Positions 53,771-62,922 of a DNA stretch of 64,000 bases are shown piece after piece. How positions within the stretch are numbered: position 1 is the stretch's first letter; each line of letters starts with the position of its first letter. This DNA is from Chloroflexota bacterium. GTDB taxonomy: Bacteria > Chloroflexota > Anaerolineae > Anaerolineales > UBA11579. Under the pieces are notes generated by a model, which ran no database searches, was not told where the DNA came from, and saw only the letters and a program-made list of their open reading frames with translations. The stretch is taken from the NCBI GenBank assembly GCA_018662365.1, contig JABJGH010000006.1:1-64000 (forward strand), given 5' to 3'. The position numbers were made by a program, and so were the translations under genes.

Positions 53771-54943
53771 TTGGTTGATTTCATAGCAGAGGCTGACGAA
53801 CTTTTTGAATATACTCGTGATCTTAGAAGAGATTTCCATAAGCATCCTGAAATTGGGTTTGAAGAGTTTAGGACAGCGGGAATTGTTGCCGAGGAATTAA
53901 ATAAACTTAATATTGAAGTAAGCACTGGGGTAGCCGAAACTGGTGTTGTGGCAATTATTGAAGGGGGGAAACCGGGTCCGGTGGTCCTTTGTAGATTTGA
54001 TATGGATGCACTGCCCATCAACGAAGAAACAAATGCTGAATATGCATCAGTAAATGATGGGTTGATGCATGCTTGTGGGCATGATGGGCATACCGCGATT
54101 GGTTTGGGTTTAGCAAAATTGCTTCATAAGAATAAAGAGGCATTGAACGGCACAGTGAAGTTGGTGTTTCAGCCAGCAGAGGAAGGGATGGGGGGCGCAG
54201 AAAAAATGGTGGCAGAGGGTGTGCTTGAAAATCCGCGTCCAGATTATTCTCTGGGATTACACGTTTGGAATACGATGCCTGTTGGAAAATTTGGGATTAC
54301 TGCGGGACCGATCATGGCAGCAGCGGAAACAATGCAAATAAAAATAAAGGGGAAGGGGGCACACGGTGCAAAACCAAATGAAGGGATTGACCCGATTGTT
54401 GCAGCTTCCCAAATTATTCTGGGGTTACAAACGATCGTTTCAAGAAATGTGGATCCGAAAGATACTGCGGTGATTAGTGTTACGGCAATCAATGGGGGGA
54501 CAGCATTTAATATCATTCCCCCGGAAGTAGAAATATTGGGCACGATCAGGTCTTATTCTCCTGAGACTCGAGAAATTTTGTTGAGGAGAATTGACGAGGT
54601 TGTCACTGGCATAGCTGCTAGTATGGAATGTGAAGCAGAAGTAAAGATGACAGATATTACCCCGGTTGTGGATAATGATGATGCATTAACCCATCGAATT
54701 CAGGATTTGGCGACCGATTTATTCTCTGCAGATAAAGTAGTCTCAGATGAGAGGACAATGGGATCCGAAGATATGTCCTTTTTGATGAAAGATATTCCGA
54801 GTTGTTTTGTATTTGTTGGTTCACAAAATAAAGAGAAGGGATTCCATTTTGGTCATCATCATCCTAAATTTGACATTGATGAGAAAGCGCTAAGAAACGG
54901 TTTGGCATTAATGGCATCTACTGTTTTTGACCTATTGTCCTGA
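53771..54943 (+). CDS. M20-family amidohydrolase/peptidase
   Basis: 390 residues; hydrolyses N-acyl amino acids or similar amides. RRDFHKHPEIGFEEFRTA, the metal-binding MHACGHDGHTAIGLG, FQPAEEGMGGA (catalytic Glu) and GAHGAKPNEGIDPI are intact. It fits the hippurate hydrolase / N-acetyl-diaminopimelate deacetylase group. Start is TTG 53771, with AGGAG seven bases upstream; there is no better ATG. It follows ricT by nine bases. Confidence 0.93.
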   Translation: MVDFIAEADELFEYTRDLRRDFHKHPEIGFEEFRTAGIVAEELNKLNIEVSTGVAETGVVAIIEGGKPGPVVLCRFDMDALPINEETNAEYASVNDGLMHACGHDGHTAIGLGLAKLLHKNKEALNGTVKLVFQPAEEGMGGAEKMVAEGVLENPRPDYSLGLHVWNTMPVGKFGITAGPIMAAAETMQIKIKGKGAHGAKPNEGIDPIVAASQIILGLQTIVSRNVDPKDTAVISVTAINGGTAFNIIPPEVEILGTIRSYSPETREILLRRIDEVVTGIAASMECEAEVKMTDITPVVDNDDALTHRIQDLATDLFSADKVVSDERTMGSEDMSFLMKDIPSCFVFVGSQNKEKGFHFGHHHPKFDIDEKALRNGLALMASTVFDLLS

Positions 54944-55098
54944 CATAAAAAGCTAATTTGTAAGTAAATAAGTGATTGGGGGAATATAGAGGATCGACCT
55001 TCTAATATTTAATAATATTGTTTCTTGACCTCCCTGAGAAATATTGTATAATCTCATTAATCATATTAATAGATATAATCGAGTTAATCAGGAAAAAT

Positions 55099-55782
55099 AT
55101 GACAAGAAATAACTCCTTCAACTTTTTGGAGTACCTTGCAGAGAAAACGATTGTTAGTGCAGACTCCCAAGAAGATCAAGAAAGAATTCCTTCTTTAACT
55201 GATCTTAGTAGCGAGACCGGCATTAGTATTGCTTCTCTACGAGAACAACTGGGCGTTGCCAGGGCCTTAGGATTGGTTGAGGTACGTCCTAGAACCGGCA
55301 TCCGAAGAATGCCATATCGTTTTGCCCCTGCGGTTATAGAAAGTCTTAATTATGCAATTTCATGTGATCGTAAGTATTTTGATGATTTTGCTGATCTGAG
55401 ACGGCATGTTGAAGCGGAATATTGGAAACAAGCTGTTGGGAAACTAACTGAAGAGGATAAGGAAGACTTAGAAAAAATTGTTCAGCAGGCATGGGTGAAA
55501 TTGCAAGGTGATCCAATTCGGGTTCCCCACTCTGAGCACCGCGAGCTACATATTGTGATATTTAAAAGGTTAGATAACCCGTTTGTTACTGGAATTTTAG
55601 AAGCCTATTGGGAAGCTTACGAAAAAATAGGTTTAAGTCGATATAGTGATCTCTCATACCTCAAGGATGTTTGGACTTACCATAACAAAATTGTTTCTGC
55701 AATTTGTTCTGGAAAGGTAGATGAGAGTTTTCAATCAATGCTCGATCATATGGATTTGATCGAGCACAGGAATAATAATTAA
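55099..55782 (+). CDS. GntR/FadR-like transcriptional regulator
   Basis: 227 residues. N-terminal winged helix (IPSLTDLSSETGISIASLREQLGVARALGLVEVRPRTGIRRMPY) and an all-helical C-terminal domain like FCD, with possible ligand His in RRHVEAEYW, SEHRELH and TYHNKIV. The frame is open from 55018, but AGGAAA before ATG 55099 and the compact start decide. It is 15 bases before korA, so it probably regulates that operon in response to an organic acid. Confidence 0.87.
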   Translation: MTRNNSFNFLEYLAEKTIVSADSQEDQERIPSLTDLSSETGISIASLREQLGVARALGLVEVRPRTGIRRMPYRFAPAVIESLNYAISCDRKYFDDFADLRRHVEAEYWKQAVGKLTEEDKEDLEKIVQQAWVKLQGDPIRVPHSEHRELHIVIFKRLDNPFVTGILEAYWEAYEKIGLSRYSDLSYLKDVWTYHNKIVSAICSGKVDESFQSMLDHMDLIEHRNNN

Positions 55783-55797
55783 TTTTAAGGAGTTTTC

Positions 55798-57627
55798 ATG
55801 ACTGAACAATCCCTAATGAAGGAATCCTCCACAGAAACCAGGGTTGTAAATGATTTTTCGATCACGGTTGCAACTGTAAATGGTTCTGGAAGTCAGACTT
55901 CAAATTTAACGATATTGAGATCTTTATTTAAGATGGGCATTCCGGTTTCAAGTGGGAATTTATTTCCCTCCAATATTCAAGGCCTGCCCACTTGGTATAC
56001 GATCCGCGCGAGTAAGGATGGATATACAGCAAGAACTGAAACACATGAAATTGTGATCGCCATGAATGTAGCAACTTTTGCAGAAGATCTTGCAAAGGTT
56101 TCACCGGGTGGTGCATTTTATTATGCAGATCACTTAAAGTTGGATATTGGACGCGATGATATTGCGGTTTATCCAGTACCAGCCAAGGATCTGGCAAAAA
56201 AATCCGGGGCACCTTCACAGCTTAGAAGTTATGTTGGGAATATGGCATACGTCGGTGTTTTAGCTCATATCATCGGGATCGATATGGAAAAAATTAAAGA
56301 CGCACTTGATTTTCACTTCAAAGGGAAGGAAGGTCCGGTAAATCTTAATTTTGGGGTGATAGAAGAAGCAGCAAAGTGGGCAAAAGAAAACCTTGAAAAA
56401 CAGGATCCATTTTATGTAGAAAATATGGAAGGCATGACTGAAGATTGCATTATGGCGACAGGAAACACAGCCGGAGCTCTTGGCTCCATTTATGGGGGAG
56501 TTCAATTTTGTGGTTGGTACCCGATCACTCCAGCTACTTCGTTGCCAGAAGCCGTAAAACACTATATTCCGGGATTGCGTGATAAACCCGAGTTGGACGG
56601 AAAAACCTATGCAATTGTACAAGCTGAGGATGAATTGGCGGCAATTGGCATGTGTGTGGGAGCCGGTTGGGCGGGATTAAGGTCTATGACCTCCACGTCC
56701 GGTCCTGGCATTAGTTTGATGACTGAATTTATTGGATTGGCCTATTATTCTGAAATTCCCGTGGTTATTTGGAATATTCAGCGCGTGGGTCCAAGCACAG
56801 GTATGCCCACTCGTACGTCACAAGGTGACCTTTCACAGGCCTATTATATTGGTCATGGAGACACTGAGCATATCATTTTATTACCTTCATCGGTCAATGA
56901 GTGTTTTGAGTTTGGATGGAAATCTTTCGACATCGCTGAGAGAGTTCAAACCCCAGTATTCGTGTTATCTGACCTTGATTTGGGTATGAACCAGGGGATG
57001 ACTGAGGCTTTCAATTATCCTGATAAAGAAATGGATAGAGGGAAGGTGCTTTGGGAAGAAGATTTTGAAAAAATGACCGAACGTTGGGGAAGATATTTAG
57101 ACGTGGATGATGACGGAATTCCATACCGATCTATTCCTGGAAACCGAAACTCAAAGAGTGCTTATTTTGCTCGGGGTACTGGTCATGATGATTATGCCGC
57201 TTATACGGAAAAACCAGATGATTGGGAAAAGAATATGGCACGGCTTGTTCTAAAATTCAAAACTGCCCAAGAATATTTACCATCTCCAGTAATTAAACAA
57301 AAAGAGGGTGCAAAAATTGGGATGATTGCTTTTGGATCGACTGAATCGGCGATCGCAGAAGCCCAAGATATTTTAGAGTCCAAAAATGTTCCTGCTGACT
57401 TTTTGAGAATCAAAGCATTACCCCTTACAGACTCGGTGAAAGAATTTATCGAATCCCATGACACAGTTTATGTAGTCGAATTAAATCGAGATGGACAAAT
57501 GCATCAAATATTAACTGTAGAATATCCAAAATTGACAGAAAAAATGGTTTCACTCACAAAACATAATGGTTATTCATTATCTGCTGAATGGGTTGTATCT
57601 GAATTGCTCAAAAAGGAGCAAGAATAA
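55798..57627 (+). CDS. korA: 2-oxoacid:acceptor oxidoreductase, fused gamma-alpha subunit (KorA type)
   Basis: 609 residues. Gamma domain first (about 20-190; VATVNGSGSQTSNLTILRSLFKMG), then the alpha domain (about 215-609; GGVQFCGWYPITPATSLPEAV, STSGPGISLMTEFIGLAYY). WYPITPAT replaces YPITPS. GGVGSQ is degenerate to NGSGSQ. TTAAGGAG precedes the ATG. Overlaps korB by one base. Likely substrate 2-oxoglutarate or pyruvate, unresolved. Confidence 0.92.
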   Translation: MTEQSLMKESSTETRVVNDFSITVATVNGSGSQTSNLTILRSLFKMGIPVSSGNLFPSNIQGLPTWYTIRASKDGYTARTETHEIVIAMNVATFAEDLAKVSPGGAFYYADHLKLDIGRDDIAVYPVPAKDLAKKSGAPSQLRSYVGNMAYVGVLAHIIGIDMEKIKDALDFHFKGKEGPVNLNFGVIEEAAKWAKENLEKQDPFYVENMEGMTEDCIMATGNTAGALGSIYGGVQFCGWYPITPATSLPEAVKHYIPGLRDKPELDGKTYAIVQAEDELAAIGMCVGAGWAGLRSMTSTSGPGISLMTEFIGLAYYSEIPVVIWNIQRVGPSTGMPTRTSQGDLSQAYYIGHGDTEHIILLPSSVNECFEFGWKSFDIAERVQTPVFVLSDLDLGMNQGMTEAFNYPDKEMDRGKVLWEEDFEKMTERWGRYLDVDDDGIPYRSIPGNRNSKSAYFARGTGHDDYAAYTEKPDDWEKNMARLVLKFKTAQEYLPSPVIKQKEGAKIGMIAFGSTESAIAEAQDILESKNVPADFLRIKALPLTDSVKEFIESHDTVYVVELNRDGQMHQILTVEYPKLTEKMVSLTKHNGYSLSAEWVVSELLKKEQE

Positions 57628-58652
57628 TGGCGAAAGTAAATCAAATCGGACTAGAAAAAAGTGAATATCGAGGGGCACCGACCACATTATGTGCGGGATG
57701 CGGGCATAATTCGATCTCAAATCAAATTATTGCTACCGCCTATGAACTAAATTTAGTGCCCGAGGATATCGTAAAATTCAGTGGTATTGGATGTTCTAGC
57801 AAAAGCCCAACTTATTTCTTGGGCAGGTCTTTTGGCTTCAATAGTTTGCATGGAAGAATGCCGTCAGTTGCAACAGGCGCTATGTTTGGAGACCAAAGTT
57901 TAGAAGCCATAGCAGTTAGTGGGGATGGGGATACAGCAAATATTGGTATGGGTCAATTTAAACATATCATGCGTAGAAATGTCCCGATGGTGTATATTGT
58001 GGAAAATAATGGGGTTTATGGACTTACAAAAGGACAGTTCTCTGCAACTGCAGAAAAAGGATTATCCTTAAAAAGCCAGGGAAATAATCCTTATATGTCC
58101 GTTGATATTGTGATGGAAGCGCTTACATCAAAAGCTACCTTTGTGGCGCGATCTTTCGCAGGTGACGCCTCACAGGTGAAAGAATTGATTAAAGCTGCCA
58201 TCAGTCATAACGGGACAGCCATTCTGGACATCATTAGCCCCTGTGTGACCTTTAATGACCAAGCTGGCTCCCATCATTCCTACGAATGGACCAAACAACA
58301 TCGTGAAATGCTGCATGATTTTAGTTATGTGCCCTTCACCGAAGAGATTCATATTGACGAGCAACAAGCTGGTGAAGTTCAAACAGTGAGGATGCATGAT
58401 GGATCACAGGTGGTTTTGAAGAAATTAGAACGCGATTATGATCCCACAGATCGTTTTAAGGCAATGCAAGTATTGCAACAAGCAAATGAGGAAAATATCT
58501 TGCTCACAGGTTTGATCTATGTCGAGGAAGATGCCCCTTCATTAATGGACCTGCATCAATTGCCCAAGGATAAAGCCCTCAATAGATTTGAGGAAGATGA
58601 CCTGCGACCTTCGAAAGAATCTCTCCAAATGATCAGTTCATTGATGTTCTAA
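57627..58652 (+). CDS. korB: 2-oxoacid:acceptor oxidoreductase, beta subunit (KorB type)
   Basis: 341 residues, TPP-binding. LCAGCGHNSISNQII, GIGCSSKSP, LHGRMPSVATGA and SGDGDTANIGMGQ, VENNGVYGLTKGQFS are standard. Residues beyond 270 form a C-terminal part with ERDYDPTDRFKAMQVLQQA, typical of this two-subunit group. No separate ferredoxin-like subunit is nearby. A terminator follows, closing the gntR-korAB operon. Confidence 0.94.
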   Translation: MAKVNQIGLEKSEYRGAPTTLCAGCGHNSISNQIIATAYELNLVPEDIVKFSGIGCSSKSPTYFLGRSFGFNSLHGRMPSVATGAMFGDQSLEAIAVSGDGDTANIGMGQFKHIMRRNVPMVYIVENNGVYGLTKGQFSATAEKGLSLKSQGNNPYMSVDIVMEALTSKATFVARSFAGDASQVKELIKAAISHNGTAILDIISPCVTFNDQAGSHHSYEWTKQHREMLHDFSYVPFTEEIHIDEQQAGEVQTVRMHDGSQVVLKKLERDYDPTDRFKAMQVLQQANEENILLTGLIYVEEDAPSLMDLHQLPKDKALNRFEEDDLRPSKESLQMISSLMF

Positions 58653-58671
58653 CAAAACCAATCAAAATTAT

Positions 58672-58708
58672 AAACCTCTCTGTTTTCAATAGAGAGGTTT
58701 TTTTATTT
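58672..58708 (+). terminator. Intrinsic terminator after korB
   Basis: AAACCTCTCT, 9-base loop, AGAGAGGTTTTTTT. Strong. Confidence 0.9.
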
Positions 58709-58823
58709 AATTGAGATATTCATTGGTACAATATTAATTGCCCTCAAGTTGGCAATAATAGTATAAATAGATATATTAATTCATCACTGAAGAAAGGTGT
58801 AAACCGATAATTAGGAGAAAAAG

Positions 58824-60050
58824 GTGAAATTTATTAGTGGAGTTTTTAAATTTTTGGCGGTGATCATCATGATCTTTGTGATTATCTTTCTACCGCTATC
58901 TTTGTTCGCCAGAAATGTGGGGGAGGTTCTATTTTCTCAGGATATGATTTCTGAGCTAATTGAAAAAAATCTTTTTGATGAAGAAATCCTGGCGAATCTT
59001 GCTCAGGATCTTATATCCTCTAACCCTATTACGTCAGAGCTTACAGACGATACGAGCGCGGTTTCAGAATTTGTAAACGGTGCACTGAAAAACTTGAATA
59101 TCGATCAATGGACAGAATTAATTTCAACAATTACCCCAACGGATTTGATGTCGGATACCTTTAGTTCAATATTCGATGAGTTTTATATTTGGATGGATAA
59201 CGATGAACCTGTTCCTAACATTGTGATCGATCTAACCCCATGGAAGAGAAATACTATTCAGAATTCTTCAAAAGTTCTGGATCTAGTGTTAAATGTGCTG
59301 CCAGCCTGCACGAGTGATCAAATTTCAACTTATGCCTTAAATTCCGCGGCAAATTTTTTCGGAGGGTCGGCATCGAATAGCGTCCCCCTCTGTAAACCAT
59401 CAGAACCTTATTATTCCCTGCTAGTAGAGAAGGGGACTGTAGCGATTCCAAGCATAGCTGGCAAATTGCCAGATGAAGTGAACCTGGCAGATCAATTAGG
59501 TGCGGCAAGTTTTAATTTAGTGATCCTTAAACAAACCCTAAAAAGCGCAAGGTTCCTATTACAGTGGTCTTGGATTATCGTGCTGATTTTATTTTTAGTT
59601 GCAATTCCGATGGGGGCAAGAACAATCTCTCAAACGTTTAAATGGGCGGGGTGGCCCCTTTTCTTTTCAGGTGGGTTTTTATTTGTCCTGGTGTTCTCTT
59701 TAGATTTTATTTCAACAAGATTGATTTCTTTTATGGGCAATTTGTTTTTCGCCGATGTGCCTGAAACGATTGGAGGATTTCTAGAATCGATTTTGGCGAT
59801 ATTGATGACGTTTTTTGCATTTCCATTGAAAAACCAAGGACTGATTGTTTTTGTAGTTGGGCTAATTTCATTGATGATCGGTTATATTCTGTATTCGATG
59901 ATGGATAATAAAAAAAATCTTGTACCTGCAACTCCGGTAAGCCCTGCACCTGCAACTGAGAACAATGTGCTAACTGACCCCTTGGAAACTACCGAGACAA
60001 TCCCTAGCGAAGTTGATGCTGTGGAGGATAAAATTCCACCCGTTGAATGA
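58824..60050 (+). CDS. Multi-pass membrane protein of unknown function
   Basis: 408 residues; I do not recognise the family. One N-terminal helix (FLAVIIMIFVIIFLPLSLFA), a soluble outer domain of ~220 residues with two Cys (VLPACTSD, VPLCKP) that may form a disulphide, four C-terminal helices from about residue 245, and a Pro/Thr/Glu-rich tail. Start is GTG with AGGAG upstream. Single-gene unit with a terminator on each side. Confidence 0.8.
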   Translation: MKFISGVFKFLAVIIMIFVIIFLPLSLFARNVGEVLFSQDMISELIEKNLFDEEILANLAQDLISSNPITSELTDDTSAVSEFVNGALKNLNIDQWTELISTITPTDLMSDTFSSIFDEFYIWMDNDEPVPNIVIDLTPWKRNTIQNSSKVLDLVLNVLPACTSDQISTYALNSAANFFGGSASNSVPLCKPSEPYYSLLVEKGTVAIPSIAGKLPDEVNLADQLGAASFNLVILKQTLKSARFLLQWSWIIVLILFLVAIPMGARTISQTFKWAGWPLFFSGGFLFVLVFSLDFISTRLISFMGNLFFADVPETIGGFLESILAILMTFFAFPLKNQGLIVFVVGLISLMIGYILYSMMDNKKNLVPATPVSPAPATENNVLTDPLETTETIPSEVDAVEDKIPPVE

Positions 60051-60063
60051 AATAAATCATGAT

Positions 60064-60102
60064 AAAAAAAGAACTCCTCTGGTAAAGAGGAGTTCTTTTT
60101 TT
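60064..60102. terminator. Bidirectional terminator
   Basis: AAAAAAAGAACTCCTCT-GGTA-AAGAGGAGTTCTTTTTTT between the convergent membrane-protein gene and pyk. Confidence 0.92.
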
Positions 60103-60116
60103 AGTAATTGCTATTA

Positions 60117-61559
60117 TTAGGAATGTTGTCCAATAGTATAGAGTAAGGCAAAATTTGGTAATCGTCTTGCCCCCACGGGGAATCCTGAAATGATGACTAC
60201 TTGTTGCCCTGGTTTGACTGGCGTGGAGGCAATCATCGCTGTGTCTACGTGGGCTAGCATATCTTCAATCTTGTCAGCAAATGGAATTTTATAGGGGAAC
60301 ACTCCCCAGTAGAATGCCATTCTTTGGAAGGTCTCCTCCTCAGGAGTGAAACCGATGATCGGTACTCTGGGCAACGCTTTTGACATTAATCTAGCTGTTC
60401 TACCCGTTTGGGTGAATACTACAATCGCCGAGACGTTTAAATCGTGGGCTAATTCTCTTGCTGCCCTGGTGATCGATATGGCATCATCTGTGCCCATGTC
60501 CGAATCGGAACCATGCCAATGCCCCCATTCTTTTTGACTCTTTTCTGATTCTCGGATAATTGCATCCATGATCTGGACAGTTTCGACTGGATATTTGCCC
60601 ATTGCTGTTTCCCCAGATAACATTACTGCATCCGTCCCATCTAAGATGGCATTTGCCACGTCTGATGCCTCCGCACGGGTGGGACGGGGATTAATAATCA
60701 TTGAATCCAACATTTGTGTTGCAGTGATGACTAATTTCCCCTTTCGATTGGCGGCATCAATGATCTGTTTCTGAGCGATTGGCACTACCTCGGGGGGCAT
60801 TTCAACACCTAAATCTCCACGGGCAACCATTACGCCGTCAGCGAGATCTATGATCTCGTCTAAATTATCTAGAGCTTTGGGGCGCTCGAGTTTAGCAATG
60901 ATCGGAATACCAACTCTGTTAGGTGCATATTGACTAATCGCCTGGCGTACGCGGGCGACATCTTGCGCTGACTGAACAAATGAGATGGCAACGGCATCGA
61001 CACCTTGCTCTAATCCAAATGCGAGATCTTCCTCATCTTTTTCGGTGAATCCGGGGATGTTCAAATCTGTACCTGGGAGATTAATCCCTTTATTTGATTT
61101 TAGAAATCCTCCTAACCATACAGTAGCTTTTACTTCTGTTTTTTCCTCGTTGATCTCAGTTACGATTAATTCCAAATTTCCATCGTCAAGGAGGATTCTG
61201 CCGCCAATTTTTACAACGGAGGGCAAATCTGCAAAATCAACAGGAATATCTTCTGGATTTTTTGGATTAGCAAGGGTGGATAAAATGATACTCTCGCCTT
61301 TAACAAGGGGGGTTCCCTCTGCTGAAAGGTCGCCAATTCTGATTTTTGGGCCTTGAAGATCCTGGAGGATTCCTAAGGGTTGGCCAGAGCGATAAGAAAT
61401 TTTACGTAGTTTTTTGATCACCTCTTGATGATCTTTATGATCGCCATGAGAAAAATTTAGACGAGCGACGTTCATCCCAGCTTGAATTAACTTTTTTAGG
61501 GTTGCTTCATCCTGGCTTGCTGGTCCGATAGTGGCTACAATTTTGGCTCGTCTTTCCAT
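60117..61559 (-). CDS. pyk: Pyruvate kinase
   Basis: Converts PEP + ADP to pyruvate + ATP. 480 residues. RAKIVATIGPASQDEATL, NVARLNFSHGDHKDH, IPIIAKLERPKALDNLDEII (catalytic Lys) and GVMVARGDLGVEMPPE, then the C-terminal domain. No extra PEP-utiliser domain at the end. Having both pyk and ppdK in one organism allows control of PEP/pyruvate flow. It is the last gene of the ald-CoA-transferase-pyk block (gap 55 bases). Confidence 0.97.
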   Translation of the reverse strand: MERRAKIVATIGPASQDEATLKKLIQAGMNVARLNFSHGDHKDHQEVIKKLRKISYRSGQPLGILQDLQGPKIRIGDLSAEGTPLVKGESIILSTLANPKNPEDIPVDFADLPSVVKIGGRILLDDGNLELIVTEINEEKTEVKATVWLGGFLKSNKGINLPGTDLNIPGFTEKDEEDLAFGLEQGVDAVAISFVQSAQDVARVRQAISQYAPNRVGIPIIAKLERPKALDNLDEIIDLADGVMVARGDLGVEMPPEVVPIAQKQIIDAANRKGKLVITATQMLDSMIINPRPTRAEASDVANAILDGTDAVMLSGETAMGKYPVETVQIMDAIIRESEKSQKEWGHWHGSDSDMGTDDAISITRAARELAHDLNVSAIVVFTQTGRTARLMSKALPRVPIIGFTPEEETFQRMAFYWGVFPYKIPFADKIEDMLAHVDTAMIASTPVKPGQQVVIISGFPVGARRLPNFALLYTIGQHS

Positions 61560-61614
61560 AGTATCAATTAAACCTTAAGAATTGATTTCTAACTCAAATT
61601 TCTTTGGGGGTGAT

Positions 61615-62913
61615 TTATATATAGTTTAATTCTTTGGCTTGTTTCTTTAAACTATCCCTAAATTCGGGATGGGCAATATTTATTAATGACCTAGCTCGCT
61701 GCCGGATTGTCTTACCATAAAGGTCAGCAACACCATACTCTGTAATTACGTATCGTACATGATTTCTGGTGGTTACAACCCCAGCTCCTGGTTTTAGCAT
61801 GGGTACAATTCGACTAAACTCTTTGGCTTTGCTGGGTAGGGCGATCATGGGGACGCCCCCCTCGGAACGTGAGGCACCATAGATAAAGTCTAATTGCCCT
61901 CCTACGCCACTATATAGCTTAGGACCGATACTGTCCGCACAAATTTGGCCAGTGAGGTCAACCTCAATAGCGGAATTAATTGCGACCATTTTTTCATTTT
62001 TGGCGACCACAAATGGATCGTTCACGTATTCGGTAGGGTGCAATTCGATCAAAGGGTTGTCATTTACCCAGTCATATAATTTTTGTGTACCAATAATGAA
62101 TCCTGCCAAAATTTTTCCGGGATGGAGCGTTTTTTCTGAATTGGTAATGATCCCTTCTTCGACCAGATCAATCACACCATCTGAAAATAACTCGGTGTGA
62201 ATGCCCAAATTCTTTTTGTTGTAAAGGAATTTTAGGACTGCGTCTGGAATTGCCCCAATTCCCAATTGCATTGTTGCCCCATCTGGAATCAGGTCAGCGC
62301 AATACCCAGCAATTTTTTCGGTAATTTCGCTTGGACCAGATTCTGACATGGCATGTTCGGGTAGAGGATAATTAGAAGGGACCAAATAATCTAATCGATT
62401 TACATGAATGAACGAATCTCCGAGGGTGCGGGGCATTTGTTCGTTCACCTCAGCTATGATTAACTTTGCAGATTCCGCCGGAGTTTTAGTAAGCCCCACT
62501 TCCACACCGAAGCTGCAAAATCCATGTTCGTCAGGTGGAGAAACGTGAATGAGGGCTACATCCAAGGGGAGGATTCCTTCTTTGAATAGCAAGGGAAACT
62601 CAGACAACATTACTGGGGTGAAATCTGCTCTACCTTCGTGAACTGCTTCCCTGATATTGCTACTGATAAAAATGCTGTTTACCCGAAGATGGCCTTCCAT
62701 ATTTGGGGCCACATAATCTGAACCGCCGACGGTTAATGCCTGCATGATCTCTACATTTTCAAGATTATCGGGTGCATACTCTACAAGGGCAGATAATAAT
62801 TTTTTAGGTACAGAGACATTTCCAGATAAAAATATTCGTTGATTACTTCTAATATGGGTAACTGCCTCTTCGGCAGAAATTACGCGATCTTTTACTCTAT
62901 TCATCCAATCCAT
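61615..62913 (-). CDS. Acetyl-CoA hydrolase/transferase family (4-hydroxybutyrate CoA-transferase-like)
   Basis: 432 residues. LSGNVSVPKKLLSALVEYA, DVALIHVSPPDEHGFCSFGVEVG, GATMQLGIGAIPDAVL and GIHTELFSDGVIDLVEEG (catalytic Glu region), then GGQLDFIYGASRSEGGVPMIALPS. It moves CoA between acyl-CoA and acetate or a similar acid, a common step for ATP-yielding fermentation. The exact acid is unclear. Nine bases after ald. Confidence 0.9.
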   Translation of the reverse strand: MDWMNRVKDRVISAEEAVTHIRSNQRIFLSGNVSVPKKLLSALVEYAPDNLENVEIMQALTVGGSDYVAPNMEGHLRVNSIFISSNIREAVHEGRADFTPVMLSEFPLLFKEGILPLDVALIHVSPPDEHGFCSFGVEVGLTKTPAESAKLIIAEVNEQMPRTLGDSFIHVNRLDYLVPSNYPLPEHAMSESGPSEITEKIAGYCADLIPDGATMQLGIGAIPDAVLKFLYNKKNLGIHTELFSDGVIDLVEEGIITNSEKTLHPGKILAGFIIGTQKLYDWVNDNPLIELHPTEYVNDPFVVAKNEKMVAINSAIEVDLTGQICADSIGPKLYSGVGGQLDFIYGASRSEGGVPMIALPSKAKEFSRIVPMLKPGAGVVTTRNHVRYVITEYGVADLYGKTIRQRARSLINIAHPEFRDSLKKQAKELNYI

Positions 62914-62922
62914 GATCTGACC

